Assembly: GCA_023657465.1 (NCBI GenBank)
Contig: JAGTJX010000001.1
Location: 173,090-237,089, forward strand
Origin: Lysobacteraceae bacterium
GTDB taxonomy: Bacteria > Bdellovibrionota > UBA1018 > JAGTJX01
Length of the DNA: 64,000 nt
Reading direction: 5' to 3'
Shown here: piece after piece, positions 27,615 through 36,935 of the stretch
Numbering within the stretch: the stretch's first letter is position 1
How the letters are laid out: the number at the start of each line of letters is the position of its first letter
Notes under the pieces: model-generated
What the model was told of the DNA's origin: nothing
The model's database searches: none
Seen by the model: the letters and a program-made list of their open reading frames with translations, nothing else
Program-made: the position numbers and the translations under genes

Positions 27615-28841
27615 ATGAATCAAAAAAACCTACAACCCGTTATCCTATTCGTAGCAGTCGGACTCGGTATAATCCTGGGAATCAACTTAAGTCCTTCCAC
27701 TACTCAAAGCATGGGACTTCCAGGTAAGCTCTTCATTCAGGTCATTAAGGCGATTGCCACTCCACTTCTTTTCTTTGCAATTATTGATTCTTTCCTCACC
27801 ATTCAAATACGAGGAAAAGATCTACTGAAGATGTTTGGAATTTCTGCCATCAATGCAGGTTTTGCAATTATAGTTGCACTCACTCTTTGTAATTTTTTTA
27901 AGCCAGGAGTTTTTTTTGATCTGAAATCTTTTGAATCAATTAACTCTGGGGTGGCGCCACAAACCTCCCTAGCTTCACTGTTTGAAAAAATGATTCCCAC
28001 TAGCTTTGTTTCTCCTTTTGTTGAAAACAATATTTTTTCAATCGTCATCCTTGCTGTTCTATTTGGGTTTGCAATAAGGTCTGTGAGAAAAGATCACCAA
28101 GAATTGAACTCAACTTTTATTCAGATCGAGTCCATTGTCCGAGTTTGTTACAGACTACTAGAAAGAATTCTGTATTGGCTCACCCTTCTAGTCCCCATCG
28201 CTGTTCTTGGAATTACCGCTAAAGCAGTAAGCGAAAAGGGACTAGGTATATTCGTAGGACTCTCATCCTATTTGGCTCTTTGTGTGGGCGGGCTTCTTCT
28301 ACAAATGTTTATCGTTTATCAGGGATGGATTGTATTTTATGTGAAGATGCCACTTCGTAAGTTTTGGTCACACTCTAAGTATGCGATCATTCATGCGTTC
28401 GGCGTTAACAGCAGCCTTGCAACGCTTCATCTCACACTCTCTGCAACAGAGAAGCTGGGCGCCTCTCCCCACGCATCTAGAATCATCGCTTGTGTGGGCA
28501 CAAACTTTAATAATGATGGCATCCTGCTTTATGAAGCAGCGGCTGCGCTCTTTATTTCTCAAGCACTTGGATATGATTTGAGTTTCCTACAACAGCTTAC
28601 AGTTATGGCTACTTGTATCGTAGCAGCTCTGGGGGTTTCAGGTGTACCTGAAGCGGGAATTATTTCTCTTGCAGTAGTCCTCTCAGCCAATGGACTACCC
28701 ACTGAGGTATTGCCATTACTTCTCACTGTAGATTGGTTTGTAGCTCGATTAAGAAGTGTAACTAATGTCATGAGTGATATCACTGGATCGCTCGTACTTG
28801 ATCACCAAACAAGAGGATATAAAAATGTCAAAGCCGCTTGA
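27615..28841 (+). CDS. Dicarboxylate/amino acid:cation symporter (DAACS family)
   Basis: An inner-membrane secondary transporter of the GltP/DctA fold, taking up acidic amino acids or C4-dicarboxylates with Na+ or H+. The protein has 408 residues with about eight helices. The re-entrant and helix-7 region is visible as GTNFNNDGILLYEAAAALF, where the family usually has NMDGT. The HP2 loop appears as LGVSGVPEAGI. The NNDG variant suggests altered ion or substrate preference. Its last 17 bp overlap the start of the ureohydrolase gene, so the two are coupled and the transporter may import that enzyme's substrate or a related amino acid. Confidence 0.88.
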   Translation: MNQKNLQPVILFVAVGLGIILGINLSPSTTQSMGLPGKLFIQVIKAIATPLLFFAIIDSFLTIQIRGKDLLKMFGISAINAGFAIIVALTLCNFFKPGVFFDLKSFESINSGVAPQTSLASLFEKMIPTSFVSPFVENNIFSIVILAVLFGFAIRSVRKDHQELNSTFIQIESIVRVCYRLLERILYWLTLLVPIAVLGITAKAVSEKGLGIFVGLSSYLALCVGGLLLQMFIVYQGWIVFYVKMPLRKFWSHSKYAIIHAFGVNSSLATLHLTLSATEKLGASPHASRIIACVGTNFNNDGILLYEAAAALFISQALGYDLSFLQQLTVMATCIVAALGVSGVPEAGIISLAVVLSANGLPTEVLPLLLTVDWFVARLRSVTNVMSDITGSLVLDHQTRGYKNVKAA

Positions 28842-29877
28842 CCCAAACGCTCCCGCTACTTCTGGATCTGGAATTTTCGGACTCCCATTTGCTGTTGAAG
28901 AATCAGACATCGTTTATATTCCTGTATCTTGGGAAGTCACTACTTCTTACGGCGGAGGTACAGCGCGTGCACCTCAATCTATTCTACAAGCTTCAGCACA
29001 AGTCGATCTCTATGACACTGATGTCATCGATCCTTACAAAAGTGGATTGCACATGATTGATGAGTCTAAAGAAATTCTAGCACTCAATAAAAAAAACAAG
29101 CTCTTAGCAAAAAAAGTAATTCATGCAATTGAAAAGGGTAAACCTGTCGAGTCCTTAGGAAATCTACTCAAACCAATCAATCAAGCGAGCAAGAAGCTGA
29201 ACACATGGGTATTTGACATGACCAAATCTTTAATTAAGATTAAAAAAATACCAGTTATTGTTGGCGGTGATCACTCTACACCTTTTGGAGCAATTCAAGC
29301 TTACGGTGAATACTTTCCAGGTTTTGGAATACTCCACTTCGATGCTCACTTAGATCTCAGAGATGAATATGAAGGTTTCGAACACTCTCACGCTTCTATC
29401 ATGAGGAATGTTTGCGACCAAATTCCCGCAGTTAAGAAAATTGTTCAGGTAGGAATTCGGGACTTCTGCCAAGAAGAGGTCAATTACACACTGGAGAACA
29501 AAAATAAAATCAAAGTATTTTACGATTATAATCTGAAGCAAGCACAGTACGCAGGAATTCCTTGGAAAGAGACTGCTCAAGAAATTGTTTCTAAACTTCC
29601 AAACCTTGTTTATATTTCATTTGACATTGATGGGCTTGATCCCAAGCTCTGTCCTAATACTGGGACTCCAGTGCCTGGTGGGTTAGAGCTCGATCAATCC
29701 TTAGAAATTGTTCGCGAAATCATTAGGCAGAAGAAAAAAATAATAGGATTTGATCTCTGTGAAGTCTCACCAGGAAAAACCGAGTGGGACGCTAATGTTG
29801 GTGCAAGATTGCTTTACAAACTCTCAGCACTTACTCTTGCTAGCCAAGGCAAACGCCCTCTCAGATCAAGGGTCTAG
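28825..29877 (+). CDS. Ureohydrolase (agmatinase/arginase superfamily)
   Basis: A binuclear-metal amidinohydrolase that releases urea from a guanidino compound. Metal ligands are visible: GGDHST (His150), HFDAHLDLRD (Asp173, His175, Asp177) and SFDIDGLDP (two Asp near 270). I take the ATG at 28825 (350 residues), preceded by AGAGGA; the longer frame from 28774 lies inside the symporter gene. The N-terminus (PVSWEVTTSYGGGTARAPQ) matches the longer agmatinase-like subfamily, which also includes guanidine hydrolases. No nickel-insertion helper genes are adjacent. Arginine, agmatine, guanidinobutyrate and guanidine all remain possible substrates. It overlaps convergent pruA by 12 bp. Confidence 0.85.
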   Translation: MSKPLDPNAPATSGSGIFGLPFAVEESDIVYIPVSWEVTTSYGGGTARAPQSILQASAQVDLYDTDVIDPYKSGLHMIDESKEILALNKKNKLLAKKVIHAIEKGKPVESLGNLLKPINQASKKLNTWVFDMTKSLIKIKKIPVIVGGDHSTPFGAIQAYGEYFPGFGILHFDAHLDLRDEYEGFEHSHASIMRNVCDQIPAVKKIVQVGIRDFCQEEVNYTLENKNKIKVFYDYNLKQAQYAGIPWKETAQEIVSKLPNLVYISFDIDGLDPKLCPNTGTPVPGGLELDQSLEIVREIIRQKKKIIGFDLCEVSPGKTEWDANVGARLLYKLSALTLASQGKRPLRSRV

Positions 29878-31488
29878 CATGTAAAGATATTTGAAGTCTT
29901 TTGGTGGATTAAGATTGGTCTTAATTGTCCTAGGAGAGAGCCACCTCAAGAGATTAAGATAGCTACCTGCTTTATCATTCGTTCCACTCATTCTTGCCCC
30001 GCCAAACGGCTGCTGACCGACTACTGCTCCCGTGGGCTTATCGTTAATATAGAGATTACCAGCAGTTTGTCTTAACTCACATGATAGCTCTGTAATCGCC
30101 TCTTCATCTGATGAAATAATAGCTCCCGTTAATGCATAGGGTGATGTTTCATCACAAATCTTGATTGCTTCGTTCAATTTAGAATCTTCATAAACCCAAA
30201 GGGTGAGGATAGGTCCGAAGATCTCTTCTTGCATGGTTTTAAATTTTGGATCCTGAGTGAGTACAATTGTTGGATCAACAAAATATCCTTTTTCTTTGTT
30301 TGCACCGCCACCCAGAAAAATTTCTGCGTCTTTTGATGATTTCACGTAGTCGAGATATTTCTTATTTTTATCAAATGATCTCTCGTCAATTACGGCACCC
30401 ATAAGATTGGTAAAATCCCTGACATCTCCCAATTTGATCTGAGAGTGCATCGTCTCTAGTTCTGGCTTCAGCTTAGACCACAGAGAGCGTGGAATATATG
30501 CTCGAGAGGCTGCAGAACATTTCTGCCCTTGGTACTCAAATGCACCTCGAATAAGCGCTGTGGAGAGAATCTTAATATCTGCAGAAGGATGTGCGAAGAC
30601 AAAATCCTTTCCACCTGTTTCTCCTACAACTCTTGGAAAAGATTTATAGTTTTCAAGGTTTTGAGCAATGGACTTATTAATAGACAAGAAAGTCTGTGAT
30701 GAGCCTGTAAAGTGAACACCTGCTAGGTCTTTGTGATTGAGTAATATTTTCCCAGCGAGAGGTCCGTCAGCTGGAACAAAGTTTATCACTCCAGGGGGTA
30801 ATCCCGCTTCTTCAAAAAGTTTCATTGTATAATATGCAGAGAGAGCTTGAGTGTCAGAAGGTTTCCAAACTACTGTGTTACCTAGCATTGCAGGCGCTGC
30901 AGGAAGATTGCCAGCTATCGCTGTAAAATTAAACGGAGTGATCGCTAAAACAAAACCTTCAAGGGGTCTGTAATCTAATTGATTGTTCACTCCTTCAACT
31001 GAAAGAGGCTGCTCAGTTAATATCTTAGAATAATAGTGAGCATTGAATCTGAGAAAATCAATCAATTCACAAGCAGCATCGATCTCTGCTTGATATGCGT
31101 TCTTTGATTGGCCTAGCATCGTTGCAGCATTGATTTTCATTCGATATTTACCAGCAAGAAGATCTGCTGCCTTCAGAAAAATTTCGGCACGCTTATTCCA
31201 AGAAATATTTTCCCAAGATCTTTTAGCTTTGAGTGCCGCCTCAGCTGCTTGAAGAAGCTCCTTTTCACCTGCCCAGTGGAACTCTGCTAAGATCACCCCG
31301 TGAGAGTGAGGCATACGAACAAGCTTTTTAGTGCTTGTGAAAACCTCTTTCCCGCCAATGATGCATGGGATTTCAATTATATTTTTTGATTGTATACTCA
31401 ACTCATCTTTGAGTTTTGCTTTGAATGGATCATTTTTGTCGTATGAGTAGATCGGTTCGTTTTTTGGTTGTGGAATTGTAACGCTCAT
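29866..31488 (-). CDS. pruA: 1-pyrroline-5-carboxylate (glutamate semialdehyde) dehydrogenase
   Basis: An aldehyde dehydrogenase that oxidises glutamate-gamma-semialdehyde to glutamate, the last step of proline and arginine catabolism. The protein has 540 residues, the size of the eukaryote/Bacteroidetes-type standalone enzyme. Motifs: ITPFNFTAIAGNLPAAPAML, the NAD contact FTGSSQTF, VGETGGKDF with the catalytic Glu, and EYQGQKCSAASRAY with the catalytic Cys. No proline dehydrogenase domain is fused or adjacent. It converges on the ureohydrolase gene with a 12-bp overlap; both could serve arginine/proline breakdown. Confidence 0.93.
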   Translation of the reverse strand: MSVTIPQPKNEPIYSYDKNDPFKAKLKDELSIQSKNIIEIPCIIGGKEVFTSTKKLVRMPHSHGVILAEFHWAGEKELLQAAEAALKAKRSWENISWNKRAEIFLKAADLLAGKYRMKINAATMLGQSKNAYQAEIDAACELIDFLRFNAHYYSKILTEQPLSVEGVNNQLDYRPLEGFVLAITPFNFTAIAGNLPAAPAMLGNTVVWKPSDTQALSAYYTMKLFEEAGLPPGVINFVPADGPLAGKILLNHKDLAGVHFTGSSQTFLSINKSIAQNLENYKSFPRVVGETGGKDFVFAHPSADIKILSTALIRGAFEYQGQKCSAASRAYIPRSLWSKLKPELETMHSQIKLGDVRDFTNLMGAVIDERSFDKNKKYLDYVKSSKDAEIFLGGGANKEKGYFVDPTIVLTQDPKFKTMQEEIFGPILTLWVYEDSKLNEAIKICDETSPYALTGAIISSDEEAITELSCELRQTAGNLYINDKPTGAVVGQQPFGGARMSGTNDKAGSYLNLLRWLSPRTIKTNLNPPKDFKYLYMLDP

Positions 31489-31502
31489 AGATATGAGTGT
31501 TA

Positions 31503-31919
31503 CTACTGCTCTGATCTGATCGCTACAATTTTTAATGTACCTTCTTCACGCTGGAATAGCGCCTGACTTGGTTGTATTTTCTCGCCGTGCACGATGTTAA
31601 AGCAAACCGAGTTATTAGCCAATCCTACTGCATTTTTACAATGAAACGCACCCGACCAATGGCTTTTTTCGCCTAAAAGCTCTGAAACAATTTTTTTCTT
31701 TTGGGCTTCATCCATATGGGTTGAAAGATGCTTTCGAACACAATCTGAAATGATTTCATAATTCTTATTCTGTTTTTGATCGATATCATTCTCACAACGA
31801 CCAATCTCATTGAATACTTGGAATTCGTCATTGGCTGTACGCCTGAAAGAAGTCGAACCAGTGGATAAGGTTTTAGCTAAAACAAAAGCCACAACTATGA
31901 CCAATACAGATCTCTTCAC
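31503..31919 (-). CDS. Small exported protein of unknown function
   Basis: A 138-residue protein with an N-terminal hydrophobic signal or anchor (MKRSVLVIVVAFVLAKTL). The mature part has four Cys (GRCEND, SDCVRK, FHCKNA, SVCFNI), which suggests two disulfides in the periplasm. No family is recognised. It lies 14 bp upstream of pruA on the same strand. Confidence 0.6.
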   Translation of the reverse strand: MKRSVLVIVVAFVLAKTLSTGSTSFRRTANDEFQVFNEIGRCENDIDQKQNKNYEIISDCVRKHLSTHMDEAQKKKIVSELLGEKSHWSGAFHCKNAVGLANNSVCFNIVHGEKIQPSQALFQREEGTLKIVAIRSEQ

Positions 31920-31959
31920 AATAGACTCATCGGCTACTGCAATGCAAAAACTTAACTAT

Positions 31960-32502
31960 TTAGATTTCTAGGTTTTTAAACCCAGTCATTCGAATGAGCG
32001 TCTGATGATTTTTGACTCTCGCAGGAGTTCTACCTGATGCTGACTGCATTGGCTTGATTTTTTGAACCTTAACCACCGATACCGGTGAAGGACCAAATGC
32101 TTGATTATACTTAACTTGTTGAAAATGCTTTTGAGTCTTCAATGAAGTTTTTAAAGTGCGAACAGCTGTTTGCTTTCCAGCAAGCTTTCTAAGCTCTTTT
32201 GCTCTTAAAACCTTAGCCATTGATTGTTGTGCAGCCTTAACCGAGTAGGTGAGAACCATTCCAGGTGTGATGAAATTAGGGTTTTTAATGACCATTTTGT
32301 TTGTAGTTTCGATGTCTTTCCAAGCACTTGCGCGCCCAAATAGTGTGTGAGCGATATTTGTGAGTGTATCACCTGATTTTACTGTGTAATGAGCAGTGAG
32401 TGTTTGGACGTTTACCGTTCCTTCTCCTACAGTACCCGCTGATACTCCGAATGCCATTGCCACGATTAACATGAATTTTTTGAGTTCCATCGCGGCATTC
32501 AT
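31960..32502 (-). CDS. LysM-domain exported protein
   Basis: A 180-residue secreted protein. The signal segment MELKKFMLIVAMAFGVSAG follows an in-frame ATG at 32490, which may be the true start. A single LysM domain covers about residues 38-86 (HYTVKSGDTLTNIAHTLFGRASAWKDI..NPNFITPGMVLTY), the peptidoglycan-binding module. The C-terminal half is Lys/Gln-rich and low in hydrophobics, probably disordered. It likely binds the cell wall in the periplasm. Confidence 0.82.
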   Translation of the reverse strand: MNAAMELKKFMLIVAMAFGVSAGTVGEGTVNVQTLTAHYTVKSGDTLTNIAHTLFGRASAWKDIETTNKMVIKNPNFITPGMVLTYSVKAAQQSMAKVLRAKELRKLAGKQTAVRTLKTSLKTQKHFQQVKYNQAFGPSPVSVVKVQKIKPMQSASGRTPARVKNHQTLIRMTGFKNLEI

Positions 32503-32725
32503 CGGCCACTGGAGAAGTGATCTTTAGAAAAAAATATTTTAAGAAATTTTTAGAATATCTAAGCACTATACAATCCTAGATACTCATCGTGATTTTTACT
32601 GACAATTTAATTATCGGAGATTTTTCGAAATCTTTAAAATGATTTTAGTTGTTTCTTTAGGGTGGTTATCACCCTTTTGAATACTCAAGGGTCTGACTAG
32701 TCAATTGCTTCAAATCAATTTTAGA

Positions 32726-33250
32726 CTAGAACCAGTATTGAACTGAGGCCAAAGCATTGATTAAAACTGGCGCAGTCACTGTTGTGGATCCGCTAGTTCT
32801 AAATAGAATATCTGTGCTGATTTCGCAACCTACCGATAAAAAGTCAAATAATGGGTAATTGTATACAACTGTTGGAGCTACAAAAATACCGTTGAAGGTT
32901 GTCCCTGTTCTGCTGAACAAACCCGCCTTTAGTCCTGCCATGAATCCACTATTCTCGTCAGAAAAATGATAATAACCTAAAATTCCATAACCTGTAAAAG
33001 TGTCTGTAGTTGTAGTTCCTGATCGAGTGATCGGTGATGATTGAAACGTAGCTCCCAAGAAAACCTTTTCATATTTTGGGAGTAAGCGATATCCCGCCTC
33101 GACCTGAAAGGTCAAAAGGTTAAGAGATGTTCCCAGTGTTGCTCCACCCGAGACTCTTGCGAAGCCGTCAGCCTCTGTCAGAGAAATTCGATTCTGTGCA
33201 AATGTCTGTCCTGCAGATAAGCAGACTATCAACGAGATGATTAATTTCAT
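32726..33250 (-). CDS. Small outer-membrane beta-barrel-like protein
   Basis: A 174-residue protein with a signal peptide (MKLIISLIVCLSAGQTFA). Alternating strands with Gly/Thr turns (EAGYRLLPKYEKVFLGATF, YGILGYYHFSDENSGFMAGLKAGLF) end in a C-terminal Phe (LASVQYWF), the outer-membrane targeting signature. It is probably an eight-stranded barrel of the OmpW/OmpA-like size class; the exact family is unclear. It lies downstream of the TPR gene but beyond a terminator, so it likely has its own promoter. Confidence 0.72.
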   Translation of the reverse strand: MKLIISLIVCLSAGQTFAQNRISLTEADGFARVSGGATLGTSLNLLTFQVEAGYRLLPKYEKVFLGATFQSSPITRSGTTTTDTFTGYGILGYYHFSDENSGFMAGLKAGLFSRTGTTFNGIFVAPTVVYNYPLFDFLSVGCEISTDILFRTSGSTTVTAPVLINALASVQYWF

Positions 33251-33286
33251 TAGTAAATTTTGAAATGAATACGGACGGGATGCAAC

Positions 33287-33325
33287 AAAAAAACAAAACC
33301 CGGGTTAAGAAACTCTTAACCCGGG
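33287..33325 (-). terminator. Rho-independent terminator of the TPR gene
   Basis: Perfect 12-base arms (cccgggttaaga at 33299-33310, tcttaacccggg at 33314-33325) with a 3-base loop. Reading on the minus strand, the stem is followed by TTTTGTTTTTTTG. It lies 28 bp after the TPR-protein stop codon, a textbook intrinsic terminator. Confidence 0.9.
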
Positions 33326-33352
33326 CGAAAGATTATAAGTTGAATCAATAGC

Positions 33353-34864
33353 TTAGTGAGAGGCTGGAACCCTGTGGTAGTTAGCTGGACCACCAACAGT
33401 TGCTCCATAACCTTGCAATTCGGTGATTTTCTTCTGAATCACGACTCTTTGATCTGCTGGAGCATCAACAGAGCGAAGGATGGCGATAGACTCTGAGTAG
33501 TTGCCCATTTTTTCAAACAAGAGAGCCATATTCACACGAGCCTGGAAGAGCAGCTTGGTGTCGCCAGATACTTGACGATACCAATTGATTGATCTATCAG
33601 TTTCACCAATTTCCTCCGCAATCAAACCAGCGTTGTACTGAATTGCAGCAACACCTGGGATACGTTGATTAGCTTTTGTAAGAAGACTGAGCGCATCTGC
33701 CTTCTTATCAGCTGCTCTGAGTACCATTGCTTCAAGTACGTAAGCTTCCGCAAGGTTTGTAGTCACTTCACGATGGCGAGCAACAACTTCCTGCGCGCGG
33801 TCAATTTGTTCAATTGAAAGCAAGAGCTTGGTATATTGAGTAACTGCCCATGTTCTTTCTGGATATTTTTTGCAGAACTTCTCTAAGAGAGATGCAATTT
33901 CGTCCAGACGATTGGATTCTGTCCATACATTAAGCAAGGACTTCACTGCAGGCTCAAAACCCACATCATGAGACACTTCACGGCGCCATTCTTTTTCTGC
34001 AGCTGGAGTGCGTCCTAATTTGACCAAGATTTCAGTGTAATGAAACGCTGGCTCAATTTCGCTAGGAGAATACTGAATCATGCGCTCGTAGGAGATGAGC
34101 GCTTTTTCAGTTTTGCCTAGAGCTTCTTGAGATCTTGCAAGTTTCTCATAATAGGATCCCATTTCTGGCTGCATACCAATGAGTCTTTCAAAAATTGCTT
34201 CTGAAGCAGCAAACTGACGGTTGTTCAAATAAGAGTCTCCTAAGAGCTCAAACACTGGAACATCATCTGGATATTGCTCAGAAAGAATTTTGAAATCAGT
34301 AACAGCATCATCTGTTTTATTGAGTAAAAGGAATGTCTTACCGCGAGCCATACGTGCTCGATAAGATTTTGGATTCTCTTTTAAGAAATAAGATAGATTA
34401 GCAATCGCTTCATCCGCTTTACGCTCGTGGAACGCGATCAAACCAATAATTTCTTTTCCAGGTGCCCAAGTTGGTCTTAAAACTTTCATGATCTGGATTT
34501 CTTTTTTCGCAGTGTCATAATCACCTTTTGTAAGAAGTAAGTCTGCGTAGAACAAGTGTCCTTCGACAGAGAACGGATTCTCTTTCTTCAGATACTTGCT
34601 CATGACTTCCATAGCAGTCTGGACGTCTTTGTTATCAACCAAAAATTTTGCAAGAGCGATTGTTGCGGCATCTTTTGTATTCGCAAAGCGAGATGCTTTC
34701 TTAAACGAACGAACAGCCTTCTTGATATTTTTCTGAGCTGCAAACTGTTTTCCTTGCTCCAACCATTCCTCGCCGTTCTTTGGTCCTGCATGAGCAGAAC
34801 CCGTAATGGCTAAGATTGCGACTAAACCTAAAATGCCCTTGGGGGCGCCGAATTTGATAGACAT
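33353..34864 (-). CDS. Exported tetratricopeptide-repeat protein
   Basis: A 503-residue protein with a signal peptide (start MSIKFGAPKGILGLVAILAI, cleavage after SAHA). The mature part is built from about 12 TPR units of 34 residues, for example AAQKNIKKAVRSFKKASRF and LNKTDDAVTDFKILSEQYPDD, running to about residue 485. TPR solenoids in the periplasm usually serve as assembly platforms for envelope complexes. It is a single-gene unit with its own terminator. No partner is indicated by neighbours. Confidence 0.85.
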   Translation of the reverse strand: MSIKFGAPKGILGLVAILAITGSAHAGPKNGEEWLEQGKQFAAQKNIKKAVRSFKKASRFANTKDAATIALAKFLVDNKDVQTAMEVMSKYLKKENPFSVEGHLFYADLLLTKGDYDTAKKEIQIMKVLRPTWAPGKEIIGLIAFHERKADEAIANLSYFLKENPKSYRARMARGKTFLLLNKTDDAVTDFKILSEQYPDDVPVFELLGDSYLNNRQFAASEAIFERLIGMQPEMGSYYEKLARSQEALGKTEKALISYERMIQYSPSEIEPAFHYTEILVKLGRTPAAEKEWRREVSHDVGFEPAVKSLLNVWTESNRLDEIASLLEKFCKKYPERTWAVTQYTKLLLSIEQIDRAQEVVARHREVTTNLAEAYVLEAMVLRAADKKADALSLLTKANQRIPGVAAIQYNAGLIAEEIGETDRSINWYRQVSGDTKLLFQARVNMALLFEKMGNYSESIAILRSVDAPADQRVVIQKKITELQGYGATVGGPANYHRVPASH

Positions 34865-35004
34865 GAAAACACCTTATAACCCTTTCATAGGATCTATCGG
34901 GATTTTGACGCAAGAGCTTAAGACAAAAGAATGACGGAGATAACTATTTAAAAATATTGATATTTTAAATATTTAAATTGTTAATTTAGAGTGAATTTCA
35001 CTTG

Positions 35005-35160
35005 TTATTTTGGGATGATACCAGAATTCCAAGCAATCACACCCACCACAATCAAGATGAAGAAGATAGCAGCAGATAGGACGGCATACATAAAATAGAG
35101 CTTCTGATTACTCAGGTTATTCAATGGGTTAGGTTTTTGATCTTTTGGATTTTGAGACAT
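35005..35160 (-). CDS. 51-residue single-span membrane protein
   Basis: A short frame from ATG at 35160 to TAA at 35005. The first 20 residues are polar (MSQNPKDQKPNPLNNLSNQK), one membrane helix follows (FMYAVLSAAIFFILIVVGVIAW) and a short tail (NSGIIPK) ends it. Composition and length are typical of real small membrane proteins. No good ribosome site is visible. Its start region overlaps the alternative TTG start of the hydroxylase gene, which argues for that gene's ATG at 35190. Confidence 0.55.
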   Translation of the reverse strand: MSQNPKDQKPNPLNNLSNQKLYFMYAVLSAAIFFILIVVGVIAWNSGIIPK

Positions 35161-35189
35161 CTGTCTATATATATATCATACAAAACGAA

Positions 35190-36935
35190 ATGAAACGCTT
35201 GATAGAGATCCCCGAACACCTAAGACCCTTCGTCGTTGAGCAAAAGCCCGAGCTCTATACTTCTGTCGATCATGAATCTTGGCGTTTTATCATGCGGATA
35301 GGTTCTGCTTTTTTTGAGAAGTCAGCACACAAGAAATATTTGAATGGCTTAAAAGAAACGGGAATCTCAATAGAACGCATTCCACTCATATCTGAAATGG
35401 ATAAAAAACTCAGTCGGTGGGGATGGAGAGCTGTAGCGGTTAGTGGATTTATTCCTCCGTCAGTTTTCTTGGAGTTTCAATCTTTAGGAATTCTAGCAAT
35501 CGCATGTGACATGAGAAAGCTAGAGCATCTGGCTTATACACCTGCTCCCGACATTGTTCATGAAGCAGCAGGTCACGCTCCAATCATTGCAGACCCTTCA
35601 TACAGAAATTATTTGCAAGCTTACGGCAACGTAGCAAGACGCGCAATCTTCTCACTTAAAGACATGGAAGTGTATGAGGCGGTGAGAAGTCTCTCCGAAC
35701 TTAAAGAAGATCCCGAGAGTACAACCGATCAAATCAACGCTGCACAACTCAGACTGGATCACGCAACAGCTGAAAATAATTACGTTAGTGAAGCAAACCA
35801 ACTCACTCGCATGGCATGGTGGACGGTAGAATATGGTCTCATCGGGGACTTCTCAAACCCAAAAATCTTTGGTGCTGGATTACTGTCATCAGTGAGTGAG
35901 AGCTACAATTGCTTCAATGAAAAAATTATAAAAATTCCATTCACCATTGATTGTATCAACGTCTCCTATGACATCACAAAACCACAACCTCAGCTCTTCG
36001 TAGCACCCAATTTTGAAGTCCTCACGAAAGCACTTCAGGAATACGAAAACACAATGGGCTATATTCGTGGGGGAGTAGAGGGTCTTGCAAAAGCAAAAAT
36101 GGCGCAAACTCTCACCACTGTAGAACTTGACTCAGGATTGCAAATTAGCGGAGTGCTTAAAAACTTTAGTGTTGATGAAGAAAACTCTCCTACATTCTTA
36201 AAATATGAATCTTCTGTTCAACTTTCCTATCATGACCACCAGGTAGAGGGTCACGGAACTGAAACGCATCATCATGGTTTCAGCACACCTATCGGCCGTG
36301 TGAGGGTGGGAGCAAAATTTAAGTGTGCCTCCAAGCTTTCTGAATCTGATCTTAAGAAACTAGGATTTTATAAGAATAAACCAGGTGTGATGCGATTTGA
36401 ATCTGGCGCTGAGCTTCGTGGCGTTTTGATTTCAAAAATCAAGAAACAGGGTAAGTTTCTGATTCTTTCTTTTAAAAGCTGTACAATTAAAAACAAAACG
36501 AAAAGTCTGTACCAACCTGATTGGGGCACATTTGATCTCGCTTGCGGCTGTGAGATTAAATCCGTTTTCGGAGGGGCAGCAGACAGAACTGCCTTCATAC
36601 GTTCTCAGAAGAGCTTACTCAATAAAATGCCGTCTCAGAAAACAAACCTTAGCTCTGAAAACAAAAGACAATCAGAACTCTATGAGCAAATTGCTTCTAT
36701 AAGAAATTCCAAATTAATCTCTAAATCTCAAATCGAAATTCTCTCTCAAGTATTTTATGAATCTAATGAAAAGTATCCAGAAGACTGGTTACTCCCCATG
36801 AATGTCTTAGAGATTGTATGGAACCACAAAGACAAAACACCATTCTTTCAAGAACTGATTACTTGTCTCGAACTTCATAAAAGAAGCAATGAAGAAAAAA
36901 GAAGTCTCATTGACAGAGGACTAGCTCTACTATGA
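35190..36935 (+). CDS. Aromatic amino-acid hydroxylase (phenylalanine-4-hydroxylase-like), long form
   Basis: A non-haem iron, pterin-dependent monooxygenase that probably hydroxylates phenylalanine to tyrosine. The iron ligands are His124 and His129 in DIVHEAAGHAP and Glu214 in WWTVEYGLIG, spaced as in the family. I choose the ATG at 35190 (581 residues); an upstream TTG at 35145 would overlap the small membrane-protein gene. The catalytic domain ends near residue 320, so about 260 residues form a C-terminal extension with no recognised domain. Bacterial PhhA proteins of the short type are about 260-300 residues, so this is the long type. It overlaps the DUF423 gene by 4 bp. Confidence 0.85.
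   Translation: MKRLIEIPEHLRPFVVEQKPELYTSVDHESWRFIMRIGSAFFEKSAHKKYLNGLKETGISIERIPLISEMDKKLSRWGWRAVAVSGFIPPSVFLEFQSLGILAIACDMRKLEHLAYTPAPDIVHEAAGHAPIIADPSYRNYLQAYGNVARRAIFSLKDMEVYEAVRSLSELKEDPESTTDQINAAQLRLDHATAENNYVSEANQLTRMAWWTVEYGLIGDFSNPKIFGAGLLSSVSESYNCFNEKIIKIPFTIDCINVSYDITKPQPQLFVAPNFEVLTKALQEYENTMGYIRGGVEGLAKAKMAQTLTTVELDSGLQISGVLKNFSVDEENSPTFLKYESSVQLSYHDHQVEGHGTETHHHGFSTPIGRVRVGAKFKCASKLSESDLKKLGFYKNKPGVMRFESGAELRGVLISKIKKQGKFLILSFKSCTIKNKTKSLYQPDWGTFDLACGCEIKSVFGGAADRTAFIRSQKSLLNKMPSQKTNLSSENKRQSELYEQIASIRNSKLISKSQIEILSQVFYESNEKYPEDWLLPMNVLEIVWNHKDKTPFFQELITCLELHKRSNEEKRSLIDRGLALL

Noticed and set aside
32659-32678. Small hairpin followed by TTTT on the plus strand
   Set aside because: No rightward gene lies upstream, and the 6-bp stem is weak.
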